Origin: Deltaproteobacteria bacterium
Lineage (GTDB): Bacteria > Desulfobacterota > Desulfobacteria > Desulfobacterales > Desulfosarcinaceae
Length of the DNA: 33,298 nt
Assembly (NCBI GenBank): GCA_021819735.1
Contig: JAKAFO010000011.1
Location: forward strand, 1-33,298
Direction of reading: 5' to 3'
Shown here: positions 1-8,847 of the stretch, in pieces
How the letters are laid out: each line of letters starts with the position of its first letter
Numbering within the stretch: the first letter of the stretch is position 1
Notes under the pieces: model-generated
What the model saw: only the letters and a program-made list of their open reading frames with translations
Told to the model about the DNA's origin: nothing
The model's database searches: none
Position numbers and translations under genes: made by a program

Positions 1-2057
1 CCCAAGGCGTATCGGGCTACGGTTACGGCCTGCGCTACGACTACGGCATGTTCCACCAGGTGATTGAAAACGGGGCCCAGGTGGAGCGCCCGGACAACTG
101 GACCCAGCGGGGCAATCCCTGGGAATACGACCGCGGCCGCTTTCTGTACGAGGTCCATTTCTTCGGTCGCGTGCGCGCCTGGACGGACGACCAGGGGCGG
201 TTGCGCTTCAGTTGGGTCGACACCGAACGGGTCCTGGCCATGGCCTGCGACCTGCTGGTGCCGGGGTTCCGCAACGGACACGCCATCAACATGCGACTGT
301 GGGCCGCCAAATCGGACACCGAATTCAACCTGGACTTCTTCAACACCGGCGACTACATCGGCGCAGTGGAGTCCAAAATCCGGGACGAAGTGATCTCCAA
401 GGTGCTCTATCCCAACGACGAAAAGTTCCGTGGCCGGGTCCTGCGCCTTTGCCAGCAGTATTTCCTCGTCGCCGCCTCGCTGGAAGACGTGATGCGCCGG
501 TACAAGAAGAAACACGACAGCTTCGACAAGCTGCCCGAGATGGTGGCCATCCAGCTCAACGACACCCACCCCACCATCGCCATCCCGGAGCTGATGCGCC
601 TGCTCGTGGACGAGGAACTCCTGGATTGGGATACTGCCTGGAACCTGTGCGCCCGGATCTTTGCCTACACCAACCACACCGTGCTGCCCGAAGCCCTGGA
701 GACCTGGCCCTGCCGCCTGATGGAGCGCGTGTTGCCCCGGCACATGCAGATCATCTACGAAATCAATCACCGTTTTTTGCAGTGGCTGGACGCCAACGGC
801 GGCGACCACCCCGATCCCGACGGCCGCAAGGCGCGCCTGTCGATCATCCAGGAGTATCCGGAAAAGGCCGTGCGCATGGCCCATCTGGCCATCGTGGGCA
901 GTTTTTCGGTCAACGGCGTGGCCGCCATGCACACCGATATCCTCCGGCAGGTGGTCTTCCCCGAATTTAACGCGATCTTTCCGGAGCGGTTCCAAAACAT
1001 CACCAACGGCGTCACCCCGCGCCGTTGGCTGAAGCAGTGCAATCCGGGCCTGGCCGCCCTGATCTCGGAACGGCTTTCCGGCGACTGGATCCGGCATCTG
1101 GAGCGCTTGCGCGATCTGGTGCCGTACGCCGAAGATGCCGAATTCCGATCCCGCTGGCAAGCGGTGAAGCGCGCCAACAAGCAGCGCCTGGCCGACTACG
1201 TCCGGCGCAAGATCGGCATCGCGTGCAACCTTGCGGCCCTGTTCGACGTACAGGTCAAGCGCATCCACGAATACAAGCGCCAACTGCTCAACGTGCTCCA
1301 CGTGATCACCCTCTACAATCGGATCAAGGCCGATCCGGGCGGGACATTCACCCCCCGCGCCGTTTTCTTCGGCGGCAAGGCGGCCCCGGCCTATACCCTG
1401 GCCAAGCTGATCATCCGGCTGATCAACGGCGTGGCCGAGGTGGTGAACAACGACCCGGACGCCCATGGCCGGCTGCAGGTGATCTTTCTGCCCAACTACT
1501 GCGTCTCCCAGGCCGAGCGGATCATCCCGGCCACGGAGCTCTCGGAGCAGATCTCCACCGCGGGATACGAGGCCTCGGGCACCGGCAACATGAAGTTCGC
1601 CCTCAACGGCGCGCTGACCATCGGCACCCTGGACGGCGCCAACGTGGAGATGCTGGAAGAGATCGGCAACGAGAACATGTTCATCTTCGGCCACACCGCG
1701 GCGCAAATCGCCGCCCTGCGCCGGGACGGTTACAATCCCTGGCACTTTTACGAAAAGGACCCGGAATTGAAAACGGCGTTGGCGATGATCTCGCAAAACG
1801 CCTTCTCGCCCGGAGCGCCCGGCCTTTTCGCGCCCATCACCGACGCGCTGCTGCGCGGGGGCGACAAATACTGCGTGCTGGCCGACTACCGGGCCTACGT
1901 GGATTGTCAGGCGCGCGCCGGTCGGCTCTACAGCGACCCGGACGAGTGGACCCGCCGGGCCATCCTGAATACGGCCAACATGGGCAAATTTTCAAGCGAC
2001 CGCTCGATCCAGGAATATGTCCAGCGGATCTGGGGTGTGCGGCCGCTTACTTTTTGA
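1..2057 (+). CDS. glgP: Glycogen/starch phosphorylase, 5' end outside window
   Basis: GT35 family enzyme that cleaves terminal alpha-1,4-glucosyl units of glycogen with phosphate, giving glucose 1-phosphate in the cytoplasm. The reading frame (first full codon at base 3) is open from the left edge, so the start is missing. About 684 residues are visible of a family length near 830. The first visible residues hold the GYGLRYDYGMF motif of the family. The PLP-binding motif EASGTGNMKF is intact and its lysine codon is at 1593-1595. Another family motif, the Arg/His-rich KRIHEYKRQLLN, lies near 1255-1290. The gene ends in TGA. The M48 peptidase gene follows after 42 nt on the same strand. Close paralogues (maltodextrin phosphorylase) share these motifs, so substrate chain preference is not settled. 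Confidence 0.95.
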   Translation, partial: QGVSGYGYGLRYDYGMFHQVIENGAQVERPDNWTQRGNPWEYDRGRFLYEVHFFGRVRAWTDDQGRLRFSWVDTERVLAMACDLLVPGFRNGHAINMRLWAAKSDTEFNLDFFNTGDYIGAVESKIRDEVISKVLYPNDEKFRGRVLRLCQQYFLVAASLEDVMRRYKKKHDSFDKLPEMVAIQLNDTHPTIAIPELMRLLVDEELLDWDTAWNLCARIFAYTNHTVLPEALETWPCRLMERVLPRHMQIIYEINHRFLQWLDANGGDHPDPDGRKARLSIIQEYPEKAVRMAHLAIVGSFSVNGVAAMHTDILRQVVFPEFNAIFPERFQNITNGVTPRRWLKQCNPGLAALISERLSGDWIRHLERLRDLVPYAEDAEFRSRWQAVKRANKQRLADYVRRKIGIACNLAALFDVQVKRIHEYKRQLLNVLHVITLYNRIKADPGGTFTPRAVFFGGKAAPAYTLAKLIIRLINGVAEVVNNDPDAHGRLQVIFLPNYCVSQAERIIPATELSEQISTAGYEASGTGNMKFALNGALTIGTLDGANVEMLEEIGNENMFIFGHTAAQIAALRRDGYNPWHFYEKDPELKTALAMISQNAFSPGAPGLFAPITDALLRGGDKYCVLADYRAYVDCQARAGRLYSDPDEWTRRAILNTANMGKFSSDRSIQEYVQRIWGVRPLTF

Positions 2058-2099
2058 TAAAATACGCGCAAAAATTATCGACCATCGAGGGAGGTGTGT

Positions 2100-3431
2100 A
2101 TGGGCGTTTCGAAACATGCAATCAACGGCGTGACCCGCCGTGAATTCCTGGCCATGACCGCCATGACGGCCGCCGGCGTGGCGGTGGGTTGCGCCACCAA
2201 CCCGGTGACGGGCAAGTCCCAACTCATGCTCATGGACGAACAAGAAGAGATTGCCGTGGACCGGCAAAATGCGCCCCACCAGTTGTCGTCCGATTATGGC
2301 GTCACCCAGGACCGCGCCCTGGACAAGTACATTCAGGAGACCGGCAAGCGCCTGGCAGCCAACTCCCACCGGGCCCAGATGCCGTACCAGTTTCACTGCG
2401 TGAACGCCAACTACGTCAATGCCTATGCCTTTCCCGGGGGCACCATCGCCTGCACCCGGGGCATTCTGCTCGAAATCGAGAACGAGGCCGCGTTGAGCGC
2501 CCTGCTGGGCCATGAACTGGGCCACGTCAACGCCCGGCACACGGCCGCCATCATGTCCCGGGCCAAGCTGAACAGCATGGTGGTGGGCGGACTGGCCGTT
2601 GTGACCAGCGTGGCGGCCGGCTCCGGGGCCGGCAACCTGGCCGGACAGTTGGGGCAGTTGGGTTCCGGCGCCCTGCTGGCCTCCTACAGCCGCGACAACG
2701 AACGCCAGGCCGACGGCCTGGGCATGGAGTACATGACCCGCGCCGGGTACTCGCCCCAGGGCATGGTGTCGCTCATGGAAATGCTCAACAACATGAACGA
2801 GCACAAGGCCGGGGCCACCGACCTGCTCTTTGCCACCCACCCCATGTCGTCGGAACGTTACCAGACCTCGGTGGCGCAGGCCACCACCGAATACAAGCAG
2901 TTCAAGGACCGGCCGGTGTACCGGGAGCGATACATGGACAACACCGCCGGCCTGAGGAAGATCAAAGGGGCCATCAAGCAGATGCAAGAGGGGGAGGAGG
3001 CCCTGGGCAAGGAGCAGTACAGCCAGGCCCAGGGGTTGTTCCAGAAAGCCCTGGACCAGGCGCCCGATGACTACGCCGGTCTGCTGCTCATGGCCAAATG
3101 CCAGTTTGTTCAGAAGAATTTCGCCGAAGCCGGCCGCTACGTCGACCGGGCCAAGAAGATCTACCCCGACGAGGCCCAGGCCTACCAGATCAGCGGCATC
3201 ACCCAACTGATCAACAAGCAGTATGAGCCCGCCTACGAAGACTTCACCAATTACGAAAAGCGCCTGCCCGGCAACCCCAGCACCGTGTTCTTCCAGGGCC
3301 TCTCCCTGGAGGGCATGGACAAAAAAGAGCCGGCCGCCAAAGCCTACAACGCCTATCTCAAGCAGGTTCAGGAAGGCAAGCAGGCCCAGCATGCCTACAA
3401 GCGGCTCAAAGAGTGGGGCTACGTCAAATAG
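2100..3431 (+). CDS. M48 family metalloprotease with TPR tail, Tat-type lipoprotein
   Basis: Predicted periplasmic zinc metallopeptidase of the BepA/YfgC-like M48 group, which in other bacteria works on outer-membrane protein quality control. The protein is 443 aa. The N-terminus has a twin arginine (R13-R14, TRREFL), a hydrophobic stretch and a lipobox ending in Cys31 (AVGC), which suggests Tat export and lipidation. The zinc site is H138-E-L-G-H142, with the third ligand probably E201 in DNERQAD. Residues from about 290 to 440 contain several TPR-like helical repeats, as in BepA. I chose ATG 2100 because GAGGGAGG lies 5 nt upstream; a GTG at 2094 is in frame but overlaps that ribosome site. 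The gene follows the phosphorylase by 42 nt, but a functional link is not apparent. The target protein is unknown. Confidence 0.9.
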   Translation: MGVSKHAINGVTRREFLAMTAMTAAGVAVGCATNPVTGKSQLMLMDEQEEIAVDRQNAPHQLSSDYGVTQDRALDKYIQETGKRLAANSHRAQMPYQFHCVNANYVNAYAFPGGTIACTRGILLEIENEAALSALLGHELGHVNARHTAAIMSRAKLNSMVVGGLAVVTSVAAGSGAGNLAGQLGQLGSGALLASYSRDNERQADGLGMEYMTRAGYSPQGMVSLMEMLNNMNEHKAGATDLLFATHPMSSERYQTSVAQATTEYKQFKDRPVYRERYMDNTAGLRKIKGAIKQMQEGEEALGKEQYSQAQGLFQKALDQAPDDYAGLLLMAKCQFVQKNFAEAGRYVDRAKKIYPDEAQAYQISGITQLINKQYEPAYEDFTNYEKRLPGNPSTVFFQGLSLEGMDKKEPAAKAYNAYLKQVQEGKQAQHAYKRLKEWGYVK

Positions 3432-3454
3432 AAGCGATCCCGGCGGATCACTTC
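3431..3454. terminator. Possible bidirectional hairpin between convergent genes
   Basis: Arms 3431-3440 and 3445-3454 pair over 9 of 10 positions around a CGGC loop. The hairpin starts at the last base of the peptidase stop codon and includes the stop codon of the convergent MFS gene. There is no T-tract on either side, so intrinsic termination is only possible, not shown. Confidence 0.35.
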
Positions 3455-4734
3455 TCCAAGGAAACGTCGATCTTCTCCACGCGGGCCAAATCCTTCTCGT
3501 AGAAGAAGGCGGCCGCCAGAAAGAGCATTGCCGCAATCAGCGCAAAGACCGGCAGGATCGCCAGGGCCGTGGAGATATTCGTGCGGTCGGAGACATACCC
3601 CACGAAGAGCGGCCCCATGGAGCTGCCGAGCAGATGCTGCACGATCACGCAGAAGCTGTAGGAGGTGGCGCGCACGCCGGGGTGGACCACATCCTGGGTG
3701 ATGGCCGCGGCGGCCGGCACGAAAGCGGCCGCGCAAACGCCCACGACGAGCAGGGTCGCATACTGAATGCCGCCTTTGAGGAGGCCGAAGGTGAGCAGCA
3801 GGGTCACGGCGGTCAGGGTGGAGGTGAGCGCACAAATCAGCGGGCGGGCGTTGCCGCGCTTTTTTTGCCATTTGTCCGCCAGAAAGCCGCCCAAGGGCGC
3901 CCCGATCATCGAAAGCAGCATCACCGCGCTTCCCTTGGTGCCGGCCTGGGCCATGGGCAGGCCTTCGACCCGGTGGAAAAAGGTGGGCAGCCAGCTCAAT
4001 AGGGCTGTGGTGACGAACACATTTCCGGCAAAACCCAGATAGGTCAAAATCAGCGATGGGGTGCGCGCAAAACCCTTAATGATCTCGCCGTAGCTCGCCC
4101 GCCGCGTCTTTCCGCTCGCGTCGGTGCGGCGCAAATCCACCGTTTTATAATCTTTGACGAAAAAAAAGAGAACCGCGACAATCAACCCCGGCAAGGCCAC
4201 GATCCCGAAGGCGTGACGCCAGCCCCAGGTCTGGGCGATAAAGCCGCCCAGGGCGATCCCCAAGGCGCTGCCCAGAGGGATGGAGGCGTTCCAGATCCCC
4301 ATGACCGCGGCTCTCTTTTTCTCCGGGTAGATGGCCGCGATCATGGCGGTTCCGCCGGGTGCATAGCCGGCTTCGCCGATGCCGATGGCCGTGCGGGCCG
4401 CAAAGAGTTGCGGAAAACTCTTGGTGAAGGCGCAGGCCGCCGTGGCCAGGCACCACAGACCGGCCATCAGACCGATGCTCTTTTTGCGGCTCCAGCGGTC
4501 CACCAGGACCGAGACCGGCAGCGTGAAGATCAGGATCGACCAGTAGACGGCCGACACGAGCATGCCGCACTGGGTATCGGTCAACGCCCACTCTTGCTGC
4601 AAGAATGGGAAGAGCGAGACGACCACGAGACGGTCAATATAGTCGAACATGTAGATGAGGAACAGCAGGGCGAAGACGTAATGGGCGTAGCGCTTGGAAA
4701 CCAGGTATCCGTCAGAGCGGTCGGGATCGGTCAT
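3448..4734 (-). CDS. MFS transporter
   Basis: Major facilitator superfamily secondary transporter of 428 aa with about 12 predicted membrane segments. The first helix carries DYIDRLVVVSLFPFLQQEW. A motif A-like loop between helices 2 and 3 reads VDRWSRKKS, and the second half repeats it as GGFLADKWQKKRGNAR. The central cytoplasmic loop is rich in basic residues. The start ATG at 4734 has GGAGGA upstream on the minus strand. The gene lies 52 nt downstream of the cytidylate-kinase-like gene and is probably cotranscribed with it. The substrate cannot be read from the sequence. The DYIDR motif and overall layout recall the spinster/organic-anion branches of the superfamily, but this is only a resemblance. 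Confidence 0.9.
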   Translation of the reverse strand: MTDPDRSDGYLVSKRYAHYVFALLFLIYMFDYIDRLVVVSLFPFLQQEWALTDTQCGMLVSAVYWSILIFTLPVSVLVDRWSRKKSIGLMAGLWCLATAACAFTKSFPQLFAARTAIGIGEAGYAPGGTAMIAAIYPEKKRAAVMGIWNASIPLGSALGIALGGFIAQTWGWRHAFGIVALPGLIVAVLFFFVKDYKTVDLRRTDASGKTRRASYGEIIKGFARTPSLILTYLGFAGNVFVTTALLSWLPTFFHRVEGLPMAQAGTKGSAVMLLSMIGAPLGGFLADKWQKKRGNARPLICALTSTLTAVTLLLTFGLLKGGIQYATLLVVGVCAAAFVPAAAAITQDVVHPGVRATSYSFCVIVQHLLGSSMGPLFVGYVSDRTNISTALAILPVFALIAAMLFLAAAFFYEKDLARVEKIDVSLEK

Positions 4735-4786
4735 GGCCTTCCTCCGGTTAGGTGTTGGGAGACGCCACCATGAAGCCCAGGCCTCC

Positions 4787-5617
4787 TCAACCTATGTTGT
4801 GGAAAGGATTGATATGGTCGTGCTGTTCCCTGGGAACATTCAGATTGAAATGGACCGTTTTCACTCCTTCCACCTGGCCCGCCAGGGTTTTGATCTTGGG
4901 CCAATCGCTTTGCGGGATGTGCTCGATATGGTCGACAAAAATCTCGCCCTCCTCGGACCGGATCTGAATTTTATGATCGAATTTGGATAACAGCGCCTTG
5001 ATCTTGGCGGCCAGGGCCAGGTCTTCCACCTGTTGGCGGGAGGCCGGGGTGGCCTGAAAGGCAGGCTTTTGCGCCACGCCGGAAAGAATCTCCACCGCGT
5101 CATCCACCGTCAAGGCATGGATGTTCAAAACCATATCGTAGAGTTTGCTGTCGGTCGTATCCATGCCGTACATCTGCAGCGCCCATTTGCGACGTTCTTC
5201 ATCGTCTTTCTTCAAAATGTAGAGCGCTTTTTCAGCCGAAATGTTTTCGCGCCGCATCTCCTCTTGCACCCTGTCTTGGATGTCGGCGATGATTCTGACC
5301 TTGCATACGTGGGAGATGCCGCTGAGAAAAAAATGACCGGCCAGTCCATGGTAGACGATATTGTCTTTGCGGGCATGTTGAAGCAGTGCCGAATAGATGT
5401 AGCTGATATACCTTTCTTTGCCGTGGGTAAAACGCTCAAGGATCGAAGGGGCATCGTGCAGCGCCCGGACGAGCTTGATTTCCGGAATATTGAATTCATT
5501 CGAGCTCTCCAACAGCACGTCCCGCGAAACCAGCTCGTATCCCAGTTTGGCGGCCAGTTTTTCGGCCACGGCCTTTCCCCGGCTATAAGAGCCCCTGCTT
5601 ATGGTGATGATAGGCAT
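4787..5617 (-). CDS. Cytidylate kinase-like protein fused to a BON-like domain
   Basis: A 276-aa protein. Residues about 1-190 match the cytidylate kinase-like family (Pfam AAA/Cytidylate_kin2 type), beginning MPIITISRGSYSRGKAVAEK, where the glycine-rich loop is less regular than a standard Walker A. The family usually has MPVITISRxxGSGG-type starts and many members are of unknown substrate. Residues about 203-262 resemble a BON domain: an initial helix with DLALAAKIKALL, alternating beta strands, then a GVKTVHFNL ending. BON domains are usually membrane or ligand associated, so the fusion may localise or regulate the kinase-like part. There is no signal peptide. The gene lies upstream of the MFS gene on the same strand. 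It starts with ATG 5617 after GGGAGGGCAGG. Function as a nucleotide kinase is not assured. Confidence 0.75.
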   Translation of the reverse strand: MPIITISRGSYSRGKAVAEKLAAKLGYELVSRDVLLESSNEFNIPEIKLVRALHDAPSILERFTHGKERYISYIYSALLQHARKDNIVYHGLAGHFFLSGISHVCKVRIIADIQDRVQEEMRRENISAEKALYILKKDDEERRKWALQMYGMDTTDSKLYDMVLNIHALTVDDAVEILSGVAQKPAFQATPASRQQVEDLALAAKIKALLSKFDHKIQIRSEEGEIFVDHIEHIPQSDWPKIKTLAGQVEGVKTVHFNLNVPREQHDHINPFHNIG

Positions 5618-5959
5618 CCTGCCCTCCCTTGCGTTATGCTTGTACCATTAAACAAGATCACGCTGAATTGATGTTAAGACCGCATCCACAACACTCGGTC
5701 TTTCTTGCATCTATAGGTAGCCTTGCCGAGTTAGTCAACCTTTGTGGTTGCCCTCCATCGGGCCGCAATAAGCTATTGTGGTGACATGGCGTGCGCGCTT
5801 ATAATAGACTCAATCCTATCCGAGTGACGATCCCCGGTCGTTGAATGGCCCTGTTTGGAATGCTTTCGATGCACCTCCTGATGGTCTGACCGCTACGCTT
5901 CGCTGACGGCAAAAACACGCGGCACCTATTGTACATAGTGGAAGCAAAAGGAGCGACCC
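5618..5959. promoter_or_regulatory. Divergent intergenic region, no gene seen
   Basis: This 342-nt gap separates the minus-strand kinase-like gene from the plus-strand binding protein and must hold both promoters. It contains short inverted repeats: AAGACCG at 5676-5682 with CGGTCTT at 5696-5702, and CAACC/GGTTG near 5737-5750. No convincing -35/-10 pair, riboswitch or small ORF with a ribosome site could be picked out. AAAGGAG just before 5960 is the ribosome site of the binding-protein gene. Confidence 0.4.
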
Positions 5960-7144
5960 ATGAAAAAGCGAATCGTGTGGCTGATCGCGGCCGTCATCCT
6001 GGCCGCGGCAGGTTTGGGAGCCGTTTCGGCCGATGGTCAGGAGCCAAACCCCATCAAGGTCGGCGTCGTGCTTCCCTTGACCGGCGCGCAACGCAATTTC
6101 GGCGAGATCCAGAAGAACTCTTTCCTGATGGGCAGCGAGGAGATCAACGCCGCGGGCGGCATCCACGGCAGACCCATCGAGCTGGTGATCGAAGATGACC
6201 AATCCAAGATCGAAACCGGGCGATCCGCGGTCGAAAAACTGATCCTGCGGGACAAAGTGAGTGTCTTGACCGGCGGGTATTCCTCGGATGTCACTTTCGC
6301 CATGGCGGCGGTGGCCCAGCATCGGAAAGTGCCGTTGCTGGTCACCACGGGGTCGGCCGACGAAATCACCGAGCTGGGCGCGGCGTATGTGTTCCGCCTG
6401 AATCCCCCCGTGAGCGAGTATGACCGGCCGCTGACGGAATTTCTCCGCCAAGTGGTGATGCCCAGAAGCGTGGCCATCATTTACGAGAAAAGTCTGTTCG
6501 GTCGATCCGGTTCGCGAGAATTTGCCGGGCATGCCTTCGATTTGGGATGGAAAGTAGCGGTCAATGAAGGCTTCGACCCCGGCACGCCGGATTTCAAGGC
6601 CCTGCTCGGCAGAGTCCAGGCGACCAACCCGGACGTGGTGTACATCATTGCCTACGTCCAGGAAGCCGCCCTGCTCGTGCGGCAATCCAAGGCCCTGGGA
6701 TTCAAGCCCAAAGTCTTGGCGGGGGCGGCAGCCGGGTTCACCTTGCCCGAATTCCGCAGGCTGGCCGGCGACGCGGCCGAAAACGTTTTTTCGATAACGC
6801 TGTGGACGCCGCAGGTACCCTACCCGGGGGCACGGGAGTATTACGACAACTATAGACAACGGTTCGGGGCCGAGACCGAATACCATGGCGCCGAAGCCTA
6901 TGCGTCCATCCATGTGGTCGCGGACGCCCTCCGGCGTGCCAAGGCACTCACCCCCCAAGACATTCGCGAGGCCCTATCGAAAACGAGTCTGCTCACCGCT
7001 TTCGGCCCGGTGAAGTTCACCGCCTACGCGGGCAAGACGCAGCAGAACGCCTTGCCGACCTACCTGGTGCAGTGGCAGAAAGGGGCGCTGGAGACCGTCT
7101 GGCCGCTGATCCTCGCCACCCGGAAGTACATTTACAATGAATAG
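5960..7144 (+). CDS. LivK-type periplasmic substrate-binding protein
   Basis: A 394-aa type I periplasmic-binding protein of the branched-chain amino acid/amide family (Peripla_BP_6). A Sec signal peptide is clear: MKKR followed by a hydrophobic core and a likely cut after AVSA near residue 25. The mature start IKVGVVLPLTG is the family signature, and the two-lobed fold continues to the end (GAEAYASIHVVADALRRA near residue 320). ATG 5960 has AAAGGAG upstream. No ABC permease or ATPase genes accompany it; instead a DASS-type carrier follows after 69 nt. It may be an orphan receptor, feed an ABC transporter encoded elsewhere, or sense the same ligand as the carrier. Ligand unknown; amino acids, amides and aromatic acids are all bound by relatives. 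Confidence 0.9.
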   Translation: MKKRIVWLIAAVILAAAGLGAVSADGQEPNPIKVGVVLPLTGAQRNFGEIQKNSFLMGSEEINAAGGIHGRPIELVIEDDQSKIETGRSAVEKLILRDKVSVLTGGYSSDVTFAMAAVAQHRKVPLLVTTGSADEITELGAAYVFRLNPPVSEYDRPLTEFLRQVVMPRSVAIIYEKSLFGRSGSREFAGHAFDLGWKVAVNEGFDPGTPDFKALLGRVQATNPDVVYIIAYVQEAALLVRQSKALGFKPKVLAGAAAGFTLPEFRRLAGDAAENVFSITLWTPQVPYPGAREYYDNYRQRFGAETEYHGAEAYASIHVVADALRRAKALTPQDIREALSKTSLLTAFGPVKFTAYAGKTQQNALPTYLVQWQKGALETVWPLILATRKYIYNE

Positions 7145-7213
7145 CGGCATCCGTCGGCGCGACCTGATTTTTTGAGGCATTTACCGGCAACGCTTTCGAG
7201 GAGGATAGAAACG

Positions 7214-8767
7214 ATGGCCACGAACCTGCGGGATGTTGCGGCACCCGAGCAGACCCTCTCCCCAAAGGAAGAGGCCTTTGAAAAATGGCGCAACACCATC
7301 GGCCTGTTTCTCGGGCCGATTTTGGCGCTGACGATCTATCTGATCGACATGCCGTCCCTGGAGCCAAAGGCCCACATCCTCGCGGCGATCCTGAGCTGGA
7401 CTGTCGTCTGGTGGATCTGCGAACCCATTCCCCTGCCCATGAGCGCCCTTTTATCTTCGGTGCTCTGCGTCGTCTTCGGCGTCGCGGATGCCAAAACGGT
7501 GTTCGCGCCCTATGCCGACCCGATCATTTACCTCTTCCTGGGCAGCTTCATGCTGGCCGAAGCCATGGCCCTTCATGGGTTGGACAAGCGCTTTGCCTAC
7601 GCCATCATGTCCATGAAGTGGGTCGGCAACAGCACGGGCCGGATTCTGCTGGCCTTCGGGGTTATCTGCGCCTTTTTATCCATGTGGATCAGCAACACCG
7701 CGGCCACGGCCATGATGTTTCCCATCGCCCTGGGCATTGTCTACGCCATGGCCGACATCACCGCCAAGCAGGCCGGCACAGGGGTGGACCCGCTGAAATT
7801 GCGCTTCGGCACCGGAATGATGCTGATGGCCGCCTATGCCGCTTCGGCCGGCGGCGTGGCCACCCCCGTGGGGACCCCGCCCAACCTGATCGGCATTGCC
7901 ATGATCGAGAAATTCTGCGGCGTGAAGATCGCCTTTTTCCACTGGATGAGCTTTGCGGTACCGCTGGTTCTCCTCAATTTCGCGCTCCTCTATTTTCTAA
8001 TGTATTTTCTCCACAAACCCGAAGTCGCCCGCGTCCAGGGCGGCACCGAGTTCGTGGCCGAGCAGCGCGCGCAACTGGGTCCTTGGACGCGCGGCCAGAA
8101 GAATGCCCTGCTCTGCTTTCTGATCACTGTCATCCTCTGGTTGATTCCCGGCATTTTAGCCGTTCTGTACGGAGAGAGCTCCCCGACGGCCAAGTCGTAC
8201 GGCAAAATAATGCCGGAAGGCGTGGCCGCGATCATCGGCGCCGCCTTGCTCTTTCTGCTGCCCGTGGACTGGAGGCAGCGCGAGTTTACCCTCTCCTGGA
8301 AGCAGGCCAAAAGAATCGACTGGGGCACCCTGCTGCTCTTCGGCGGCGGCATCACCCTGGGCACCATGATGTTTCAAACCAAACTGGCCGCGGTGATCGG
8401 CACTTCTCTGCTGGCCATGAGCGGCGCCACCTCGGTCTGGGGCATCACTCTCGGCGCCATATTGATCGCCATCTTCGTCAGCGAGACATCATCGAACACG
8501 GCCTCGGCCAACATGGTCATCCCGGTCATGATCGCCCTGGCCCAGGCAGCGGGCGTCAACCCGATTCCTCCGGCCATCGGCGCCACCATCGGCGCGAGCT
8601 GGGGCTTCATGCTGCCGGTCTCCACGCCGCCGAATGCCATCGTGTATGGATCGGGAATGGTGCCGATCACGGCGATGATTCGCGCCGGCATCCTTTTCGA
8701 TATCCTGGGCGCCCTGGTCATTTGGGCCGGGCTCTATCTGCTGCTGCCGCTGGTCGGTTTGGCTTAG
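7214..8767 (+). CDS. DASS/SLC13 family anion symporter
   Basis: A 517-aa divalent anion:sodium symporter, an inner-membrane carrier usually for succinate, malate, citrate, sulfate or related anions. Both family SNT signature motifs are present: S160-N-T162 in ISNTAATAMMFPIALG and S427-N-T429 in TSSNTASANMVIPV. These lie on the two re-entrant hairpins that bind substrate and sodium. About a dozen membrane segments are visible, and the N-terminal 30 residues are hydrophilic. I chose ATG 7214 because GAGGAGG lies about 9 nt upstream; an in-frame TTG at 7172 has no such site. It is probably cotranscribed with the binding-protein gene upstream. Substrate is not determined; a dicarboxylate or a sulfonate would fit the host. 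Confidence 0.9.
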   Translation: MATNLRDVAAPEQTLSPKEEAFEKWRNTIGLFLGPILALTIYLIDMPSLEPKAHILAAILSWTVVWWICEPIPLPMSALLSSVLCVVFGVADAKTVFAPYADPIIYLFLGSFMLAEAMALHGLDKRFAYAIMSMKWVGNSTGRILLAFGVICAFLSMWISNTAATAMMFPIALGIVYAMADITAKQAGTGVDPLKLRFGTGMMLMAAYAASAGGVATPVGTPPNLIGIAMIEKFCGVKIAFFHWMSFAVPLVLLNFALLYFLMYFLHKPEVARVQGGTEFVAEQRAQLGPWTRGQKNALLCFLITVILWLIPGILAVLYGESSPTAKSYGKIMPEGVAAIIGAALLFLLPVDWRQREFTLSWKQAKRIDWGTLLLFGGGITLGTMMFQTKLAAVIGTSLLAMSGATSVWGITLGAILIAIFVSETSSNTASANMVIPVMIALAQAAGVNPIPPAIGATIGASWGFMLPVSTPPNAIVYGSGMVPITAMIRAGILFDILGALVIWAGLYLLLPLVGLA

Positions 8768-8847
8768 AAGTGCATTGACCAATCGAGTACCTGGGCGTAA
8801 ATAGTGGCCGCCATCGCGGATAATGAATAAGGAAGGAGTGCGCAACG

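Noticed and set aside
1992-3536. Long minus-strand frame opposite the M48 peptidase
   Set aside because: It is a codon-bias shadow of the peptidase gene: low-complexity composition, no domain and no ribosome site.
5891-5910. Similar sequence GCTTCGCT-ACGGCAAAA at 5891-5910 and 16886-16903
   Set aside because: An 18-nt match with one mismatch is close to what chance gives in GC-rich DNA of this size, and the flanks do not agree.
5919-5935. GGCAC-N-TTGT sequence upstream of the binding-protein gene as a sigma-54 promoter
   Set aside because: The required GC at the -12 position is absent at the proper spacing.
8768-8847. LexA/SOS box before the YebG-like gene
   Set aside because: No CTG-N10-CAG pattern is present; the SOS motif of the host phylum is not known to me well enough to judge other forms.
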